DNA from: Flavobacteriaceae bacterium
Lineage (GTDB): Bacteria > Bacteroidota > Bacteroidia > Flavobacteriales > Flavobacteriaceae
Direction: 5' to 3'
Length of the DNA stretch: 64,000 nt
Assembly (NCBI GenBank): GCA_028280265.1
Contig: JANQMD010000013.1
Span: 1-64,000 of the forward strand
The stretch's first letter is position 1, and each line of letters starts with the position of its first letter. The notes beneath the pieces were generated by a model. That model was not told where the DNA came from. It saw only the letters and a program-made list of their open reading frames with translations, and ran no database searches. Shown here piece after piece: positions 53,964 through 63,012 of this stretch. A program made the translations under genes and the position numbers.

Positions 53964-55325
53964 ATGAAAAAAATATATGCATTAATATTACTAGTAGCAG
54001 CTACAGTATTTGTAAGTTGTGAGAGTGAATTGAACGTAGAGCCCGCTCAAAGTATTTCCCAAGATGCAGCATTAGCTACTGAGGCTAATATTTTAAACAT
54101 CTTAATCGGTACTTATGATGAAGCAGGACAAGCTGCTACCTTTGGAGGTAGAACTCATTTGATCGCTGATTTATTAGGATCTACCAATGAGATTGCATGG
54201 ACAGGAACTTTCTTGGATCCAAGACAGTTCTTTACAAAAAGCATATTAGTAGACAACGGTTTTGTTGCGGGTCACTGGGCTAATTCTTACGAGGTGATTA
54301 ACCAAGCAAACTTAGTAATCGATAATGTGGCAAAAATTACTAGTAGCACAGCTAATAGAGATAAAGCTGAAGGAGAAGCAAAGTTTTTAAGAGCTTTAAC
54401 GTATTTTGATTTAGTACGTTTGTTTGCAGATCCTTATGTAGCTGGAGGAGCAAATGCTCAATTAGGAGTGCCATTACACTTAAAAGGAATTTTAGATTAT
54501 GGTGGAAACCTAGATATTGCTAGAAGCACAGTGGCGGAAGTTTATACACAAATATTAAGTGATTTAACTGATGCTGTTGCTAAATTACCTGCTACTAACG
54601 AATTTTTCGCAGATCGTTTTTCTGCAAGAGCATTGCAAGCTAGAGTATATTTTCAACAAGGAAACTATGCAGCAGCTAGAGATGCAGCAAATGATGTAAT
54701 TACAAACAGTGGTCATGCATTAACATCAACGTATGCTGGAGCATTTAACAACAATGCTGATAGTTCAGAAGATATTTTTGCTTTCCAAGTAACAGCTCAA
54801 ACAGGAACAAATCAAATGATTACTTTCTATGCTTCACAAGCAAATGGAGGTAGAGGAGGTGATGTTGGAGTAAGAGCTGGTTATACAGCGTTATTTGATA
54901 CTCCTGCAACTGATGTTAGAGCTACATTTACCTATGTAAGCCCTGACAACGGGGAAAACTTAACTTCTAAGTATACAAATCAATTTGGAAATGTACCTGT
55001 AATCAGATTTGCAGAAATGCACTTGATTAGAGCTGAGTCTAACTTTAGAATGTCTACAACTACAGGTTTGGCTCCATTAGTTGAAATCAATGCGTTAAGA
55101 GCTAGATCTGGAGCTCCAGCTTTGGCAGGTCCATTGACACTTAATCTATTATTCAACGAAAGAAGATTAGAGTTAGGTTTCGAAGGTCATTTATTACATG
55201 ACTATAAGAGAACTCAAAGATCTGTTGGAACTACTGCTTACAATGCTGGTAATTTAGTATTGCCAATTCCACAAGCAGAAATGGATACAAACTCATTAAT
55301 GGTTCAAAATACTTTCTACCGATAG
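53964..55325 (+). CDS. SusD/RagB-family substrate-binding lipoprotein
   Basis: 453 residues. Lipobox ends VSCES. SusD signatures are VINQANLVIDNVA, EGEAKFLRALTYFDLVRLFADPY and the closing NERRLELGFEGHLLHDYKR. Surface lipoprotein that caps the SusC channel and captures substrate. Follows susC by 19 bases. Confidence 0.95.
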   Translation: MKKIYALILLVAATVFVSCESELNVEPAQSISQDAALATEANILNILIGTYDEAGQAATFGGRTHLIADLLGSTNEIAWTGTFLDPRQFFTKSILVDNGFVAGHWANSYEVINQANLVIDNVAKITSSTANRDKAEGEAKFLRALTYFDLVRLFADPYVAGGANAQLGVPLHLKGILDYGGNLDIARSTVAEVYTQILSDLTDAVAKLPATNEFFADRFSARALQARVYFQQGNYAAARDAANDVITNSGHALTSTYAGAFNNNADSSEDIFAFQVTAQTGTNQMITFYASQANGGRGGDVGVRAGYTALFDTPATDVRATFTYVSPDNGENLTSKYTNQFGNVPVIRFAEMHLIRAESNFRMSTTTGLAPLVEINALRARSGAPALAGPLTLNLLFNERRLELGFEGHLLHDYKRTQRSVGTTAYNAGNLVLPIPQAEMDTNSLMVQNTFYR

Positions 55326-55347
55326 AAAGTTTACCATATAAATCAAG

Positions 55348-55379
55348 AAGAAGCTGTCTATTTAGGCAGCTTCTTTTTT
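55348..55379. terminator. Bidirectional intrinsic terminator after susD
   Basis: AAGAAGCTG (55348-55356) and CAGCTTCTT (55367-55375) with a TCTATTTAGG-type loop and T-run; it overlaps the end of pyrF. Confidence 0.85.
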
Positions 55380-56185
55380 AGTATAACACTCATTTGTTTT
55401 TGCATTTCAAGAGCTTTCGATCTCGCAGCATCTGAGAAGTTCTCATCGCTGGAAGCATAGATAATTCCTCTCGATGAGTTTACGAGGAGGCCTACTTTCT
55501 CATTAAATCCATGGTCGCAAACATCTTGCAAGTTTCCTCCTTGCGCACCCACACCAGGGACTAATAAAAATGAATCGGGAATAATTTGCCTGATTTCAGA
55601 AAGGTATTCTGCTTTAGTAGCCCCAACAACGTACATTAAATTATGAGCATTTTTCCATGTTTTAGAAGTTTCTAAAACCTTTTTATACAATTCTTGTTGA
55701 TCAATTTTCTGCGTTTGAAAATCAAATGCTCCCTGATTTGATGTAAGAGCTAATAATATGGTATGCTTATTTTCGAAAGCTAAAAAAGGCTCAACAGAAT
55801 CTTTTCCCATATAGGGAGCTACCGTTACACTGTCAAAGGATAAGTCTTCAAAAAACGCTTTTGCATACATGGTAGAGGTGTTCCCAATATCTCCTCTCTT
55901 GGCATCTGCAATTGTGAAAATAGTTGGATAATATTCATTTAGATAATCAACTGTCTTTTCAAGAGCCTTCCAACCTTTCAAGCCATAAGCTTCATAAAAG
56001 GCAGTATTGGGTTTGTAGGCTACACATAAATCGTGCGTTGCATCAATAATTGCCTTATTAAATTCGAAGATGGGATCTTCTTTTTCAAGTAAAAAGCTTG
56101 GAATTTTTGAAAGGTCTACGTCCAATCCTACACATAAAAAAGAGGATTTTTTTTGAATCTGTGAAAAAATTTCTTCTGTTGTCAT
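55358..56185 (-). CDS. pyrF: Orotidine 5'-phosphate decarboxylase
   Basis: 275 residues, longer than the E. coli enzyme and typical of the type 2 (Bacteroidota) subfamily. PyrF removes CO2 from OMP to give UMP, the last step of pyrimidine synthesis. The active-site motif [10 protein letters not shown] is intact, with [10 protein letters not shown] early and [10 protein letters not shown] late. Cytoplasmic. Its 3' end lies in the terminator shared with susD. Confidence 0.94.
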   Translation of the reverse strand: MTTEEIFSQIQKKSSFLCVGLDVDLSKIPSFLLEKEDPIFEFNKAIIDATHDLCVAYKPNTAFYEAYGLKGWKALEKTVDYLNEYYPTIFTIADAKRGDIGNTSTMYAKAFFEDLSFDSVTVAPYMGKDSVEPFLAFENKHTILLALTSNQGAFDFQTQKIDQQELYKKVLETSKTWKNAHNLMYVVGATKAEYLSEIRQIIPDSFLLVPGVGAQGGNLQDVCDHGFNEKVGLLVNSSRGIIYASSDENFSDAARSKALEMQKQMSVILKKKLPK

Positions 56186-56206
56186 CTAAGCAAAATATAA
56201 GTTGAG

Positions 56207-56214
56207 CAAATGTA
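56207..56214 (-). promoter_or_regulatory. -7 element of the pyrF promoter
   Basis: TACATTTG on the minus strand matches TAnnTTTG. No TTG at the expected -33 position. Confidence 0.45.
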
Positions 56215-56331
56215 GTATATATTTTCTACCCACTTAAAGTCCGATAAAAAGTTTCCGAAACCTTGGCAGCAATTTATTTTTTTAAGAAGTTTGTGAAAGA
56301 GCTTATCAAATGTACTGTTTACAATTTCTCC

Positions 56332-57408
56332 ATGATTAGATTCATAGCAAATAAAATTCTTTATGGTTTCCTTACTCTCTTTGGAGTAGTTACTGTGATT
56401 TTTTTATTGTTTAATATTCTGCCTGGAGACCCCGCTAGAATGATGCTAGATCAAAGAGAAGATTCTGAACAATTAAAGAACATTCGAAAAAAGTATGGAT
56501 TCGATCAATCCAAAACAAAACAGTACTTCTATTACCTAAATGATTTATCTCCTCTGTCTTTTCATTCAACCGATAAGGAAGATTACACATATTTAAAACC
56601 TAAGAAATACTCGTATCAATCACTGCTTTCATTTGAAAAGGTAAAAGTTGTTTTAAAATTTCCTTATTTAAGGGAATCCTTTCAAAAAAATGGAAAAAGA
56701 GTCTCTGAGGTGATAAGTGAAACAATGCCTAATACGGCGATTCTTGCTGTTTTTTCAATTCTGTTGGCGGTTTTCTTAGGAATATTTTTTGGGGTACTCT
56801 CTGCGGTTTTTAAAGATACTTGGTTCGATAGAGTAGTGGCAGTTATCAGTACCTTAGGAATGAGCATACCTTCCTTTTTTTCTGCCATTCTTTTTGCGTG
56901 GTTTTTCGGTTTTATACTACACGAGTTTACAGGTTTAGAAATGACAGGTAGTTTGTATGTAGTAGATGATTTTGGAGAAGGAACTTACATTCAATGGAAA
57001 AACTTAATTCTTCCTGCTGTTGTTTTGGGAATTCGCCCTTTGGCAGTTGTGATTCAGCTCATGAGAAATTCGCTGCTAGAAGTCTTTAGTATGGATTATA
57101 TAAGGACAGCAAAAGCCAAAGGATTAAGCCCGTATCAAGTTATTAAAAAACATGCTATAAAAAATGCTTTAAACCCAGTAATCACAGCAGTCTCAGGCTG
57201 GTTTGCTTCCATGCTTGCAGGAGCAGTCTTTGTAGAGTATATCTTTAATTGGAATGGTTTGGGAAAAGAAATCGTAAATTCTTTAAACACACTAGATCTA
57301 CCAGTTATCATGGGAAGTGTACTGGTGATTGCTTCACTTTTTATAGTTATCAATATACTGGTAGATGTTATCTACAGTTGGCTGGATCCAAGAATAAGAT
57401 TGCAGTAA
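56332..57408 (+). CDS. OppB/DppB-type ABC permease, no partner genes
   Basis: 358 residues from the ATG at 56332, which begins MIRFIANKILYGFLTLFGVV, the usual OppB N-terminus. Residues 50-140 form an extended external insert. The membrane domain has the EAA loop AKAKGLSPYQVIKKHAIKNALNP and the closing LVDVIYSWLDPRIRL. No oppC, ATPase or binding-protein genes are adjacent, and the upstream 23 codons are probably not translated. Peptide or nickel uptake would need subunits encoded elsewhere. Confidence 0.85.
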   Translation: MIRFIANKILYGFLTLFGVVTVIFLLFNILPGDPARMMLDQREDSEQLKNIRKKYGFDQSKTKQYFYYLNDLSPLSFHSTDKEDYTYLKPKKYSYQSLLSFEKVKVVLKFPYLRESFQKNGKRVSEVISETMPNTAILAVFSILLAVFLGIFFGVLSAVFKDTWFDRVVAVISTLGMSIPSFFSAILFAWFFGFILHEFTGLEMTGSLYVVDDFGEGTYIQWKNLILPAVVLGIRPLAVVIQLMRNSLLEVFSMDYIRTAKAKGLSPYQVIKKHAIKNALNPVITAVSGWFASMLAGAVFVEYIFNWNGLGKEIVNSLNTLDLPVIMGSVLVIASLFIVINILVDVIYSWLDPRIRLQ

Positions 57409-57409
57409 G

Positions 57410-57606
57410 ATGAAAAAAATCAAAAGACATATCCAAAGTATAGTATGTATCTTTCTTTCACTGGATAAAACGATGAGAAGTTGAAGAGGTTTCTATGTTT
57501 ATGGTAGATTCCGAAGTATTTAGTAGTCAACAAACAAGGGAAAATATCACTTTACAAAGTATCTGAAATAACAAATAAAAAGATTGAAGAAGCCATAAAA
57601 AAATAA
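57410..57606 (+). pseudogene. Remnant of a secreted thioredoxin-like gene
   Basis: An ATG at 57410 opens a signal-like start (MKKIKRHIQSIVCIFLSL) that stops at 57484. Further on, a different frame reads IPKYLVVNKQGKI and ends at 57606 with ...KIEEAIKK. IPxYLVVNKxGKI matches the cis-Pro loop of thioredoxin/TlpA proteins. The active-site middle is gone and frames are broken, so this looks like an internal deletion. Confidence 0.5.
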
Positions 57607-57636
57607 GTACTTTTAAATTTTTATAAGATAAACAAT

Positions 57637-58395
57637 ATGGCAAGAAAAAATATAGTTGCTGGCAATTGGAAAATGAATAATAATGCTACGCAAACTCAGG
57701 AATTAATACAAGGTTTAAAATCTTCCCTCGAGGGAATAACATTGAACTCAAGAGTTGTAATTGCTCCTACTTTTGTGAACCTTTCATCTGCTGTTTCATC
57801 AACAGAGGGGACTGCAATTGAAGTATCAGCACAAAATATGCACCAAGCAGATAGTGGAGCATATACAGGAGAAATATCAGCTGATATGTTAAAAGATATT
57901 GACATTCAAACGGTCATTTTAGGACATTCAGAAAGAAGAACTTATTTTGGAGAAGGAGATGAGCTTTTAAAAGAGAAAGTAAACACTGCTCTTGCAAAAG
58001 AATTAGAGGTGATTTTTTGTTTTGGGGAGCTGTTAGAAGACCGTAAATCAGATAATCACTTTGCCGTAGTAGAAAGCCAGTTGAAGAATGTATTATTTGA
58101 TCTAAAAGCTGATCAATGGAAAAATATTGTACTGGCTTATGAGCCTGTTTGGGCCATTGGTACAGGTGAAACAGCAAGCCCAGAGCAAGCCCAAGAAATG
58201 CATGCTTTTATACGAAGTTTGATTGAGAATCAATATGGAGCTGAGGTTTCTGAAGATGTTTCCATTCTGTATGGAGGAAGTGTAAAGCCAGGAAACGCTC
58301 AAGAGATTTTCTCTAAGAAAGATGTAGATGGAGGTCTTATAGGAGGTGCTTCTTTGAAAGTACAAGATTTTACTGAAATCATCAAAGCAATATAA
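57637..58395 (+). CDS. tpiA: Triosephosphate isomerase
   Basis: 252 residues. TpiA interconverts DHAP and glyceraldehyde 3-phosphate in glycolysis. Catalytic motifs are all present: NWKMNN (Lys), LGHSERR (His) and AYEPVWAIGTG (Glu), with the phosphate-binding loop ILYGGSVKPGN and GGLIGGASL. Normal length. Next gene starts at the following base. Confidence 0.97.
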   Translation: MARKNIVAGNWKMNNNATQTQELIQGLKSSLEGITLNSRVVIAPTFVNLSSAVSSTEGTAIEVSAQNMHQADSGAYTGEISADMLKDIDIQTVILGHSERRTYFGEGDELLKEKVNTALAKELEVIFCFGELLEDRKSDNHFAVVESQLKNVLFDLKADQWKNIVLAYEPVWAIGTGETASPEQAQEMHAFIRSLIENQYGAEVSEDVSILYGGSVKPGNAQEIFSKKDVDGGLIGGASLKVQDFTEIIKAI

Positions 58396-58800
58396 ATGGC
58401 AAAGTCTTGGTTGGAAAAGTTTCACTCTGATAAAAAACCTATCGTGAAAGTAATCGATAAGAGATTTGCAGATATGCCAGAGGGAACAAAAATGTTTATT
58501 GCTACTCCTAAGATTGTAGATGAATATATCAATCACATTCCAAAAGGGGGGCAAGTAGACATTACAACCATGCGAAAGGACCTTGCTGCTGAGTATGAGG
58601 CTGAAATGACATGCCCCGTTACAACTAGTATATTTTTGAGGATTGCCTCTGAGGTAGCCTATGAGAAATATACCTCGGGAACTTCACTAGATGAGGTAAC
58701 ACCTTTTTGGAGAGTGATAACACCTAAGTTACCTATTGCAAAAAAGCTAAGTTGTGGAGTAGATTTTATTCGGACTCAAAGAGAAAAAGAGGGTATATAA
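58396..58800 (+). CDS. Conserved protein, MGMT-like family
   Basis: 134 residues, cytoplasmic. The central part CPVTTSIFLRIASEVAYEKY and TPFWRVITP resembles a family often labelled MGMT-like, a DNA alkyltransferase fold, but no PCHRV catalytic motif with Cys is seen. It starts one base after the tpiA stop and overlaps prmA by one base, so all three are one operon. Function unproven. Confidence 0.6.
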   Translation: MAKSWLEKFHSDKKPIVKVIDKRFADMPEGTKMFIATPKIVDEYINHIPKGGQVDITTMRKDLAAEYEAEMTCPVTTSIFLRIASEVAYEKYTSGTSLDEVTPFWRVITPKLPIAKKLSCGVDFIRTQREKEGI

Positions 58801-59633
58801 TGGATGCAGTTTATATAGAATATAACTTTGAAGTCACACCAAAAGAACCGGCAACTGAAATACTAGTTGCGCAATTAGGTTTCGTAGGCTTTGAAAGTTT
58901 TGTAGAGACTGAAAAAGGCGTAACAGCTTACATTCAAAAAACAGATTGGAATAATGCCATCTTGGAAGGGATTTACATTCTTAGTTCTGGAGAATTTGAT
59001 ATTCAATACAATTATACTGAAGTTGCCCAAACCAATTGGAATGCAGAGTGGGAAAAGAATTTTAAACCTATCCAAGTAGATGGTTTGGTAAGTATTCGAG
59101 CACCATTTCATGAGGATGCAAAATTAGAGTACGACATTGTTATTGAACCAAAAATGAGCTTTGGAACTGGGCATCATGAAACAACACACATGATGGTACA
59201 GCACCTTCTCGACTTAGATCTAGAAAAAAAGAAAGTACTAGATATGGGTTGTGGAACAGGAATTTTAGCAATTTTTGCTGAGATGAAAGGAGCTTATCCC
59301 ATTGATGCTATAGATATAGATCGTTGGTGTTATGAAAACTCTATAGAAAATGCAGATCGTAATAAATGTAAGCACATTTCCGTTTATGAAGGAGATGTTG
59401 CATTGCTAAATAATAAAAATTACGATGTAATCATTGCCAATATCAATAGAAATATCTTACTGGCAGACATGAAAGCCTATAGCAATTGTCTCCATGAAAA
59501 TGGAATTTTGCTATTGAGTGGATTTTATGAGGAAGACATTCCAATGATCAACGAAGAGGTTTCTAAATATGGATTTACTTTTCAGAGAAAAATAGAAAGA
59601 AACAATTGGGTGGCTTTGAAATATAGAAAGTAA
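58800..59633 (+). CDS. prmA: Ribosomal protein L11 methyltransferase
   Basis: 277 residues from the ATG at 58800, which overlaps the upstream stop (TAATG); the longer frame upstream lies in the preceding gene. PrmA adds methyl groups to L11 using S-adenosylmethionine. The N-terminal L11-recognition part reads YIEYNFEVTPKEPATEIL and the SAM site DMGCGTGILAIFAEMKGA; NINRNILLADM is the family catalytic segment. Confidence 0.93.
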   Translation: MDAVYIEYNFEVTPKEPATEILVAQLGFVGFESFVETEKGVTAYIQKTDWNNAILEGIYILSSGEFDIQYNYTEVAQTNWNAEWEKNFKPIQVDGLVSIRAPFHEDAKLEYDIVIEPKMSFGTGHHETTHMMVQHLLDLDLEKKKVLDMGCGTGILAIFAEMKGAYPIDAIDIDRWCYENSIENADRNKCKHISVYEGDVALLNNKNYDVIIANINRNILLADMKAYSNCLHENGILLLSGFYEEDIPMINEEVSKYGFTFQRKIERNNWVALKYRK

Positions 59634-59650
59634 ATTTTATTAAATTCGGG

Positions 59651-59929
59651 ATGATGAGTACAAAAGAACAGAAGCAAGAAGAAGTTGAGGTACTTGAGCA
59701 AGAGGTAAATCAACATGAAATTATACTTTACAACGATGATGTGCACACATTCGATTTTGTCATCGATTCTTTGATTGATGTTTGTGAACATACCATTGAG
59801 CAAGCAGAGCAATGTACTTGGTTGGTACATTTTAAAGGGAAGTGTACAGTAAAAACTGGAGAATATGATGATTTAAAACCTAGATGTTCTAAATTGTTAA
59901 GTCTTGGCTTGTCTGCAGAATTGGTATAA
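59651..59929 (+). CDS. clpS: ClpS adaptor
   Basis: 92 residues (ATG at 59654 equally possible). Motifs are LYNDDVHTFDFVID, the N-degron binding Asp pocket, and CEHTIEQAEQCTWLVHFKGKC. ClpS delivers N-end-rule substrates to ClpAP. Follows prmA by 17 bases. Confidence 0.92.
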   Translation: MMSTKEQKQEEVEVLEQEVNQHEIILYNDDVHTFDFVIDSLIDVCEHTIEQAEQCTWLVHFKGKCTVKTGEYDDLKPRCSKLLSLGLSAELV

Positions 59930-59932
59930 AAG

Positions 59933-60205
59933 ATGGAAAATGTATTAAAGTATTTCGAATTTTCACGTTTCTTTAATGATACTTCAGGGATCTTTTCAGG
60001 AAACGAAATAGCAGTCAGTCAACTCGACTCACATCATTTTTTAATTTTTGAAAAAGAAGACAACTCTTACCATCTCTATGTTTCTAAATATGACTCACGA
60101 GCAGAGGTAGGTAAATCAAAACCTCAAATATTGGAGTTGTATATTAAGAATTATGACAAGAGCAACCCTGAACATCGAATTGCTATTCGAAGATATTTTG
60201 AATAA
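59933..60205 (+). CDS. Small hypothetical protein downstream of clpS
   Basis: 90 residues, soluble, no signal peptide. The pattern LDSHHFLIFEKEDNSYHLYVSKYDSR suggests a small beta fold. Starts three bases after the clpS stop, so it shares that operon. Not recognised. Confidence 0.6.
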   Translation: MENVLKYFEFSRFFNDTSGIFSGNEIAVSQLDSHHFLIFEKEDNSYHLYVSKYDSRAEVGKSKPQILELYIKNYDKSNPEHRIAIRRYFE

Positions 60206-60345
60206 ACTACATAGATACAAATACACGACGCATTGATAGAAGCCTAAATTGTAATCACGTTGTGTTCGTTTCTTCTTAATGGGATTGTCGTTCATAAAAT
60301 AAGTTCATTTTGTATCAACTTATTTTAGTACGAGACAAGCCAATA

Positions 60346-60378
60346 AAAAAAAGCTCATCATCCCGATGAGCTTTTTTA
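60346..60378. terminator. Bidirectional intrinsic terminator
   Basis: AAAGCTCATC (60350-60359) and GATGAGCTTT (60365-60374) with an ATCCC loop, and A/T runs on both sides. It serves the clpS operon and the convergent sbtA gene. Confidence 0.9.
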
Positions 60379-60381
60379 TCA

Positions 60382-61344
60382 TCAAAAGTATTGAATAACC
60401 CACAAGTAAAGTGGCATACCCAATGTTATATTAAAAGGAAAGGTAATGGCCAACGCCATTGGTAAATATAAGCTAGGATTTGCTTTAGGCGCAGCGAGCC
60501 TCATAGCTGCTGGTACAGCAATATATGAGGCACTTGCTGCTAATATTGCAAATAATAACCTATTCCCCTCTCCATCTATAAAACTTCCGCTTAACCATGC
60601 AACCGTTAACCCATTGATAATTGGAATAATAATGGCAAATAAAAATGCAAACCATCCCTTTTTGATAAAATCTGAGAGTTTTTCACCGCTAGTAATTCCC
60701 ATGTCTAGAAGGAATACTGCTAAAAAACCTTTGAAAATATCTGTTGTAAAAGGCTTGATTCCTTCAGCTTGTTGATCGCTTGCCAAAAAGCCAATTAATA
60801 AGCTTCCTAGTATCAATAGTACACTGCCATTTGTTAAAGAATGCTTTACTAGGCTAGCAATATTGATTTTTGTATCTCTTTCCTTGTTATATACCGAAAT
60901 AAGGAGTACTCCTACAATAATGGACGGTGCTTCCATAAGAGCCATGGCAGCAACCATGTGACCACCAAAAGGAATATTCTCCATCTCTAAAAAAGAAATT
61001 GCTGTTACAAAAGTTACAGCACTTACTGATCCGTATGCTGCAGCAATGGCTCCAGAATTCCATACGTTGAACTTCCTGCGTAGAATAAAGTAGGTGTAGA
61101 ATGGAATAACTATTGCTAGTAAGATTCCAAACCCTAAAGACCACCATATCTCTGCATTTAGTGCGCTATGAGCTAATTCCTGCCCCCCTTTAAAACCAAT
61201 TGATAATAATAAATAGAACGAAATAAACTTTGAAGAACTTGCTGGAATTTTTAAATCGCTTTTTATCTGGACCGCAACGATGCCCAAGAAAAAAAACAAG
61301 AGGGCAGGATTAGTTAGATTGTCAACTAAAAGGTGAAAATCCAT
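60382..61344 (-). CDS. sbtA: SbtA-type sodium-dependent bicarbonate transporter
   Basis: 320 residues with about ten membrane helices. Family signatures are MDFHLLVDNLTNPALLFFFLGI at the start, GSVSAVTFVTAISFLE and LLDMGITSG. SbtA symports Na+ and HCO3-, giving inorganic carbon for carboxylases; in heterotrophs it may serve anaplerotic enzymes (inference). Followed upstream by two small genes on the same strand and a divergent LysR regulator. Confidence 0.88.
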   Translation of the reverse strand: MDFHLLVDNLTNPALLFFFLGIVAVQIKSDLKIPASSSKFISFYLLLSIGFKGGQELAHSALNAEIWWSLGFGILLAIVIPFYTYFILRRKFNVWNSGAIAAAYGSVSAVTFVTAISFLEMENIPFGGHMVAAMALMEAPSIIVGVLLISVYNKERDTKINIASLVKHSLTNGSVLLILGSLLIGFLASDQQAEGIKPFTTDIFKGFLAVFLLDMGITSGEKLSDFIKKGWFAFLFAIIIPIINGLTVAWLSGSFIDGEGNRLLFAILAASASYIAVPAAMRLAAPKANPSLYLPMALAITFPFNITLGMPLYLWVIQYF

Positions 61345-61391
61345 TTGGGAAAATTAATATGTTAAAGAACTTAATTGTTTTTTTAGTCATT

Positions 61392-61673
61392 TTATTCGAA
61401 AGAAATCTCAAGAATCCCATTAATTCTTAAGTTAGATCCCTCTTTTCGTGCCATAGAAATAAATTCTTTGGCAACTATTTTTTCATTTTCTAGCTCTTGT
61501 ACACGTCCATCGGGATAATTACAGTCAGAGTGGATATTTCCCTCTACTTTGGATAAACGCTGTAGCTTGTGAAAATTAATCTTCTCCGTAATCAATGCTG
61601 AAATTACATCTGAAGCTTCAGAAGGAGTAAACGTACCCTCTACTAATTGAACTTTTTGAATTACTTCTGTCAT
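61392..61673 (-). CDS. Small protein encoded with sbtA
   Basis: 93 residues, soluble. The pattern VEGTFTPSEASDVISALITEKINFHKLQRLSKVEGN, then a C-terminal FISMARKEGSNLRINGILEISFE. It resembles small flavobacterial proteins next to SbtA. In cyanobacteria SbtB, a PII-like protein, regulates SbtA; a similar role is possible but the sequence does not match PII. Confidence 0.6.
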   Translation of the reverse strand: MTEVIQKVQLVEGTFTPSEASDVISALITEKINFHKLQRLSKVEGNIHSDCNYPDGRVQELENEKIVAKEFISMARKEGSNLRINGILEISFE

Positions 61674-61684
61674 TTTAAAACTTT

Positions 61685-61945
61685 TTAAGCTTTTTTAATA
61701 ATTGTGTTTTGTTGCCCCATCATTTTTATAAGAAGGATTCCCATAATGATTAAGTATCCTGATAGGAGACTCTGAAAAAATACAGCACTTATAAAATAGG
61801 AGGCCAACAGTATAGAAAAGGCTGATAAGATTAAAAGAACCATAGCTGCTACTTTGATAAATTGTTCGTACCCAGAAGTGTTGTTACGATTAATTTCTTG
61901 CTTCTGAAATGCAGTATACTGATTTAGATTTACAAGCCTTGACAT
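61685..61945 (-). CDS. Small membrane protein in the sbtA operon
   Basis: 86 residues with two membrane helices (about 32-50 and 55-74) and a basic tail. Operon member 12 bases before the 93-residue gene. Function unknown. Confidence 0.6.
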   Translation of the reverse strand: MSRLVNLNQYTAFQKQEINRNNTSGYEQFIKVAAMVLLILSAFSILLASYFISAVFFQSLLSGYLIIMGILLIKMMGQQNTIIKKA

Positions 61946-62031
61946 AATACTTTCTTTTGTTGGGACAAATTTCAGTAGAATTTTTCATATATTTTTATTT
62001 ATATTTATGATGTAAAATATAAATATAATTT

Positions 62032-62955
62032 ATGAATTATACTTTGCATCAACTTCAAGTATTTCTAAAGGTCTCTGAAAATGAAAGTATTACAAAGGCT
62101 GCAGAAGAGCTTTTTTTAACGCAACCAGCGGTTTCTATACAGTTAAAAAACTTTCAAGATCAGTTTTCAATTCCTCTCACAGAAGTGGTAGGTAGAAAGC
62201 TTTTTATTACTGAATTTGGAAAAGAAATTGCCAGTGCTGCAGAAAAAATACTTCTAGAAGCAGAGGCTATTAACTACAAAACGCATTCTTTCAAAGGCTT
62301 GTTAGCAGGTCGCTTAAAAGTATCGGTCGTTTCTACGGGGAAATATGTAATGCCGTATTTTTTATCGGACTTTATGGAGAAACACAGTGGTGTGGATTTG
62401 GTTATGGATGTTACCAACAAATCGAGAGTTGTTAGGAGTTTAGAAAACAACGAAGTAGATTTTGCTCTGGTATCTGTAATACCCGAACATCTTAAGTTAG
62501 AACGAATTCAATTGATGAAAAATAAGCTGTTTCTTGTTGGGAATACACAAAAGAGTATTGCTAAAAATTTTTCCAGAAAGAAAATTTTTGAAGAGTTTCC
62601 ATTAATTTTTCGAGAAGAGGGATCGGCGACTAGAAATGCTATGGAGGCCTACATAAAGAGAAATCACTATGCAACTAAGAAGAAAATTGAGCTTACCTCT
62701 AATGAGGCTTTGAAACAAGCAGTTACGGCAGGCCTTGGGTATTCCATTATGCCATTGATTGGAATTAAAAATGCTCTGAAGAATCAAGAGCTTCAGATTA
62801 TTCCAGCAAAAGACCTTCCGATAGTGACGCATTGGAACTTAGTTTGGCTGTCTGCTAAGAAATTATCGCCTACAGCAGAAGCTTTTTTAAGTTATATTCA
62901 AGAAGAAAAAGAAAGAATTATTGAAAAATCTTTTGCTTGGTTTGAAAGTTATTGA
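62032..62955 (+). CDS. LysR-family regulator, probably CbbR/CmpR-like
   Basis: 307 residues with an N-terminal HTH (QLQVFLKVSENESITKAAEELFLTQPAVSIQLKNF) and a substrate-binding C-terminal domain (about 90-295). The group to which it belongs controls carbon-fixation or inorganic-carbon uptake genes (CbbR, CmpR). It is divergent from the sbtA block, across 86 bases, the expected place for its operator. Confidence 0.88.
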   Translation: MNYTLHQLQVFLKVSENESITKAAEELFLTQPAVSIQLKNFQDQFSIPLTEVVGRKLFITEFGKEIASAAEKILLEAEAINYKTHSFKGLLAGRLKVSVVSTGKYVMPYFLSDFMEKHSGVDLVMDVTNKSRVVRSLENNEVDFALVSVIPEHLKLERIQLMKNKLFLVGNTQKSIAKNFSRKKIFEEFPLIFREEGSATRNAMEAYIKRNHYATKKKIELTSNEALKQAVTAGLGYSIMPLIGIKNALKNQELQIIPAKDLPIVTHWNLVWLSAKKLSPTAEAFLSYIQEEKERIIEKSFAWFESY

Positions 62956-63012
62956 TCAAAAATGTGACTTTTATATAGAAAGGAATGTCAAATAAATAGG
63001 AAGATCAAAAAA

